Assembly: GCF_003471165.1 (NCBI RefSeq)
Contig: NZ_QRIL01000024.1
Location: 1-54,067 of the forward strand
DNA: 54,067 nt
Origin: Ruminococcus sp. AM22-13
GTDB lineage: Bacteria > Bacillota > Clostridia > Lachnospirales > Lachnospiraceae
Direction of reading: 5' to 3'
Shown: in pieces, positions 53,897 to 54,067 of the stretch
Numbering within the stretch: the stretch's first letter is position 1
Layout of the letters: every line of letters begins with the position of its first letter
Position numbers and translations under genes: made by a program
The notes under the pieces: model-generated
The model's database searches: none
What the model was told of the DNA's origin: nothing
Seen by the model: only the letters and a program-made list of their open reading frames with translations

Positions 53897-53926
53897 ATTA
53901 TATCACACTTTCCGCAATCGTGGAAA
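53897..53926 (-). promoter_or_regulatory. promoter with TTTCC-N8-GGAAA operator
   Basis: On the minus strand the palindrome TTTCCACGATTGCGGAAA (53909-53926) is followed by a -10 TATAAT (53897-53902). The layout is the same as at 37465-37493. Confidence 0.75.
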
Positions 53927-54067
53927 TTTCCGATTTTTACCCCTAATTCCTACTTTGTGGACATACGGCACAGGGCACAAAAATGTTCTATGATACAGGT
54001 AGTTCATCGATGGATTATTCCAATCGAATGACCAGCCTGTGTGGGATATGCTTCCCCGGCGATGTAG

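Larger units (their letters stand above)
51222..54067. mobile_element. second mobilizable element, inserted in maff2 (left part)
   Basis: Starts where maff2 breaks off and carries an Xre regulator, TnpV, a DUF1835/DUF3658 protein and a long Xre-type regulator with the same operator layout as the element at 36049. Its relaxase and recombinase should lie to the right, outside the window. TnpV and the regulator are related to, but clearly diverged from, those of the first element, so it arrived independently. Confidence 0.65.

Overview
The window looks like chromosome of a low-GC gut clostridium of the Lachnospiraceae type (Blautia/Dorea/Roseburia/Coprococcus relatives). The grounds are strong AGGAGG ribosome sites, AT-rich codon use, paired MATE pumps, a YfcC-type transporter next to isoaspartyl dipeptidase, and an integrative conjugative element (ICE) carrying DUF6075, DUF3970, ParAB, RepA_N, DUF6050, DUF6809, PcfB, VirD4 and Maff2. 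This assignment rests on protein resemblance only.

Region 1 (1-18.0 kb) is mostly ordinary chromosome: an AAA-ATPase/PD-(D/E)XK protein, two MATE exporters, a transglutaminase-like protein, and an unusual protein joining a degenerate HD-like domain to a RelA/SpoT-type nucleotidyltransferase domain. A small microcompartment-related cluster follows: two BMC shell proteins, a gamma-carbonic-anhydrase-like hexapeptide protein, an AllA-like lyase, EutJ, a decayed SsuBC-type ABC transporter and a zinc alcohol dehydrogenase. Then come a YfcC-type carrier with beta-aspartyl peptidase, a flavodoxin and a SprT-like metalloprotein. Several intergenic spaces hold repeated hairpin elements and a MITE-like inverted repeat.

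Region 2 (18.0-25.8 kb) is a graveyard: fragments of a DUF2075 ATPase and a MazG-like protein, then an apparently intact type III toxin-antitoxin locus (46-nt RNA repeats, terminator, CptN/ToxN/AbiQ-like RNase). A badly eroded prophage head/tail module follows (capsid, connector, head closure, gp10-like, tape measure and tail protein, most frameshifted or deleted), with a solitary prepilin-like gene inside it, and then an HNH protein.

Region 3 (about 25.88 kb to the window end) is an ICE whose left edge appears to cut the first codons of a low-molecular-weight phosphotyrosine phosphatase gene. It carries ParA/ParB and a RepA_N initiator with seven iterons of exactly 23 bp inside the coding sequence. 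It also carries an Xre regulator, three copies of a 25-bp palindrome, an AT-rich HEPN-like + HNH-like gene pair (possible defence cargo), and PcfB-VirD4.

Region 4 (36,049-50,604) is a mobilizable element of the Tn4451/large-serine-recombinase type inserted in virD4. Its GA/GA core can be placed to the base, and removing it restores one uninterrupted 660-codon virD4 frame. It carries TnpV, an Xre-type regulator, a Pre/Mob-like relaxase, a CHC2 zinc-finger protein, a VapE-like ATPase, the recombinase, and an eight-gene cargo rich in lipoproteins and membrane proteins. Region 5 (about 51,222 to the end) is a second element with its own TnpV and regulator, inserted in the ICE maff2 gene. The ICE is therefore interrupted twice in transfer genes, and its conjugation probably depends on excision of the passengers.
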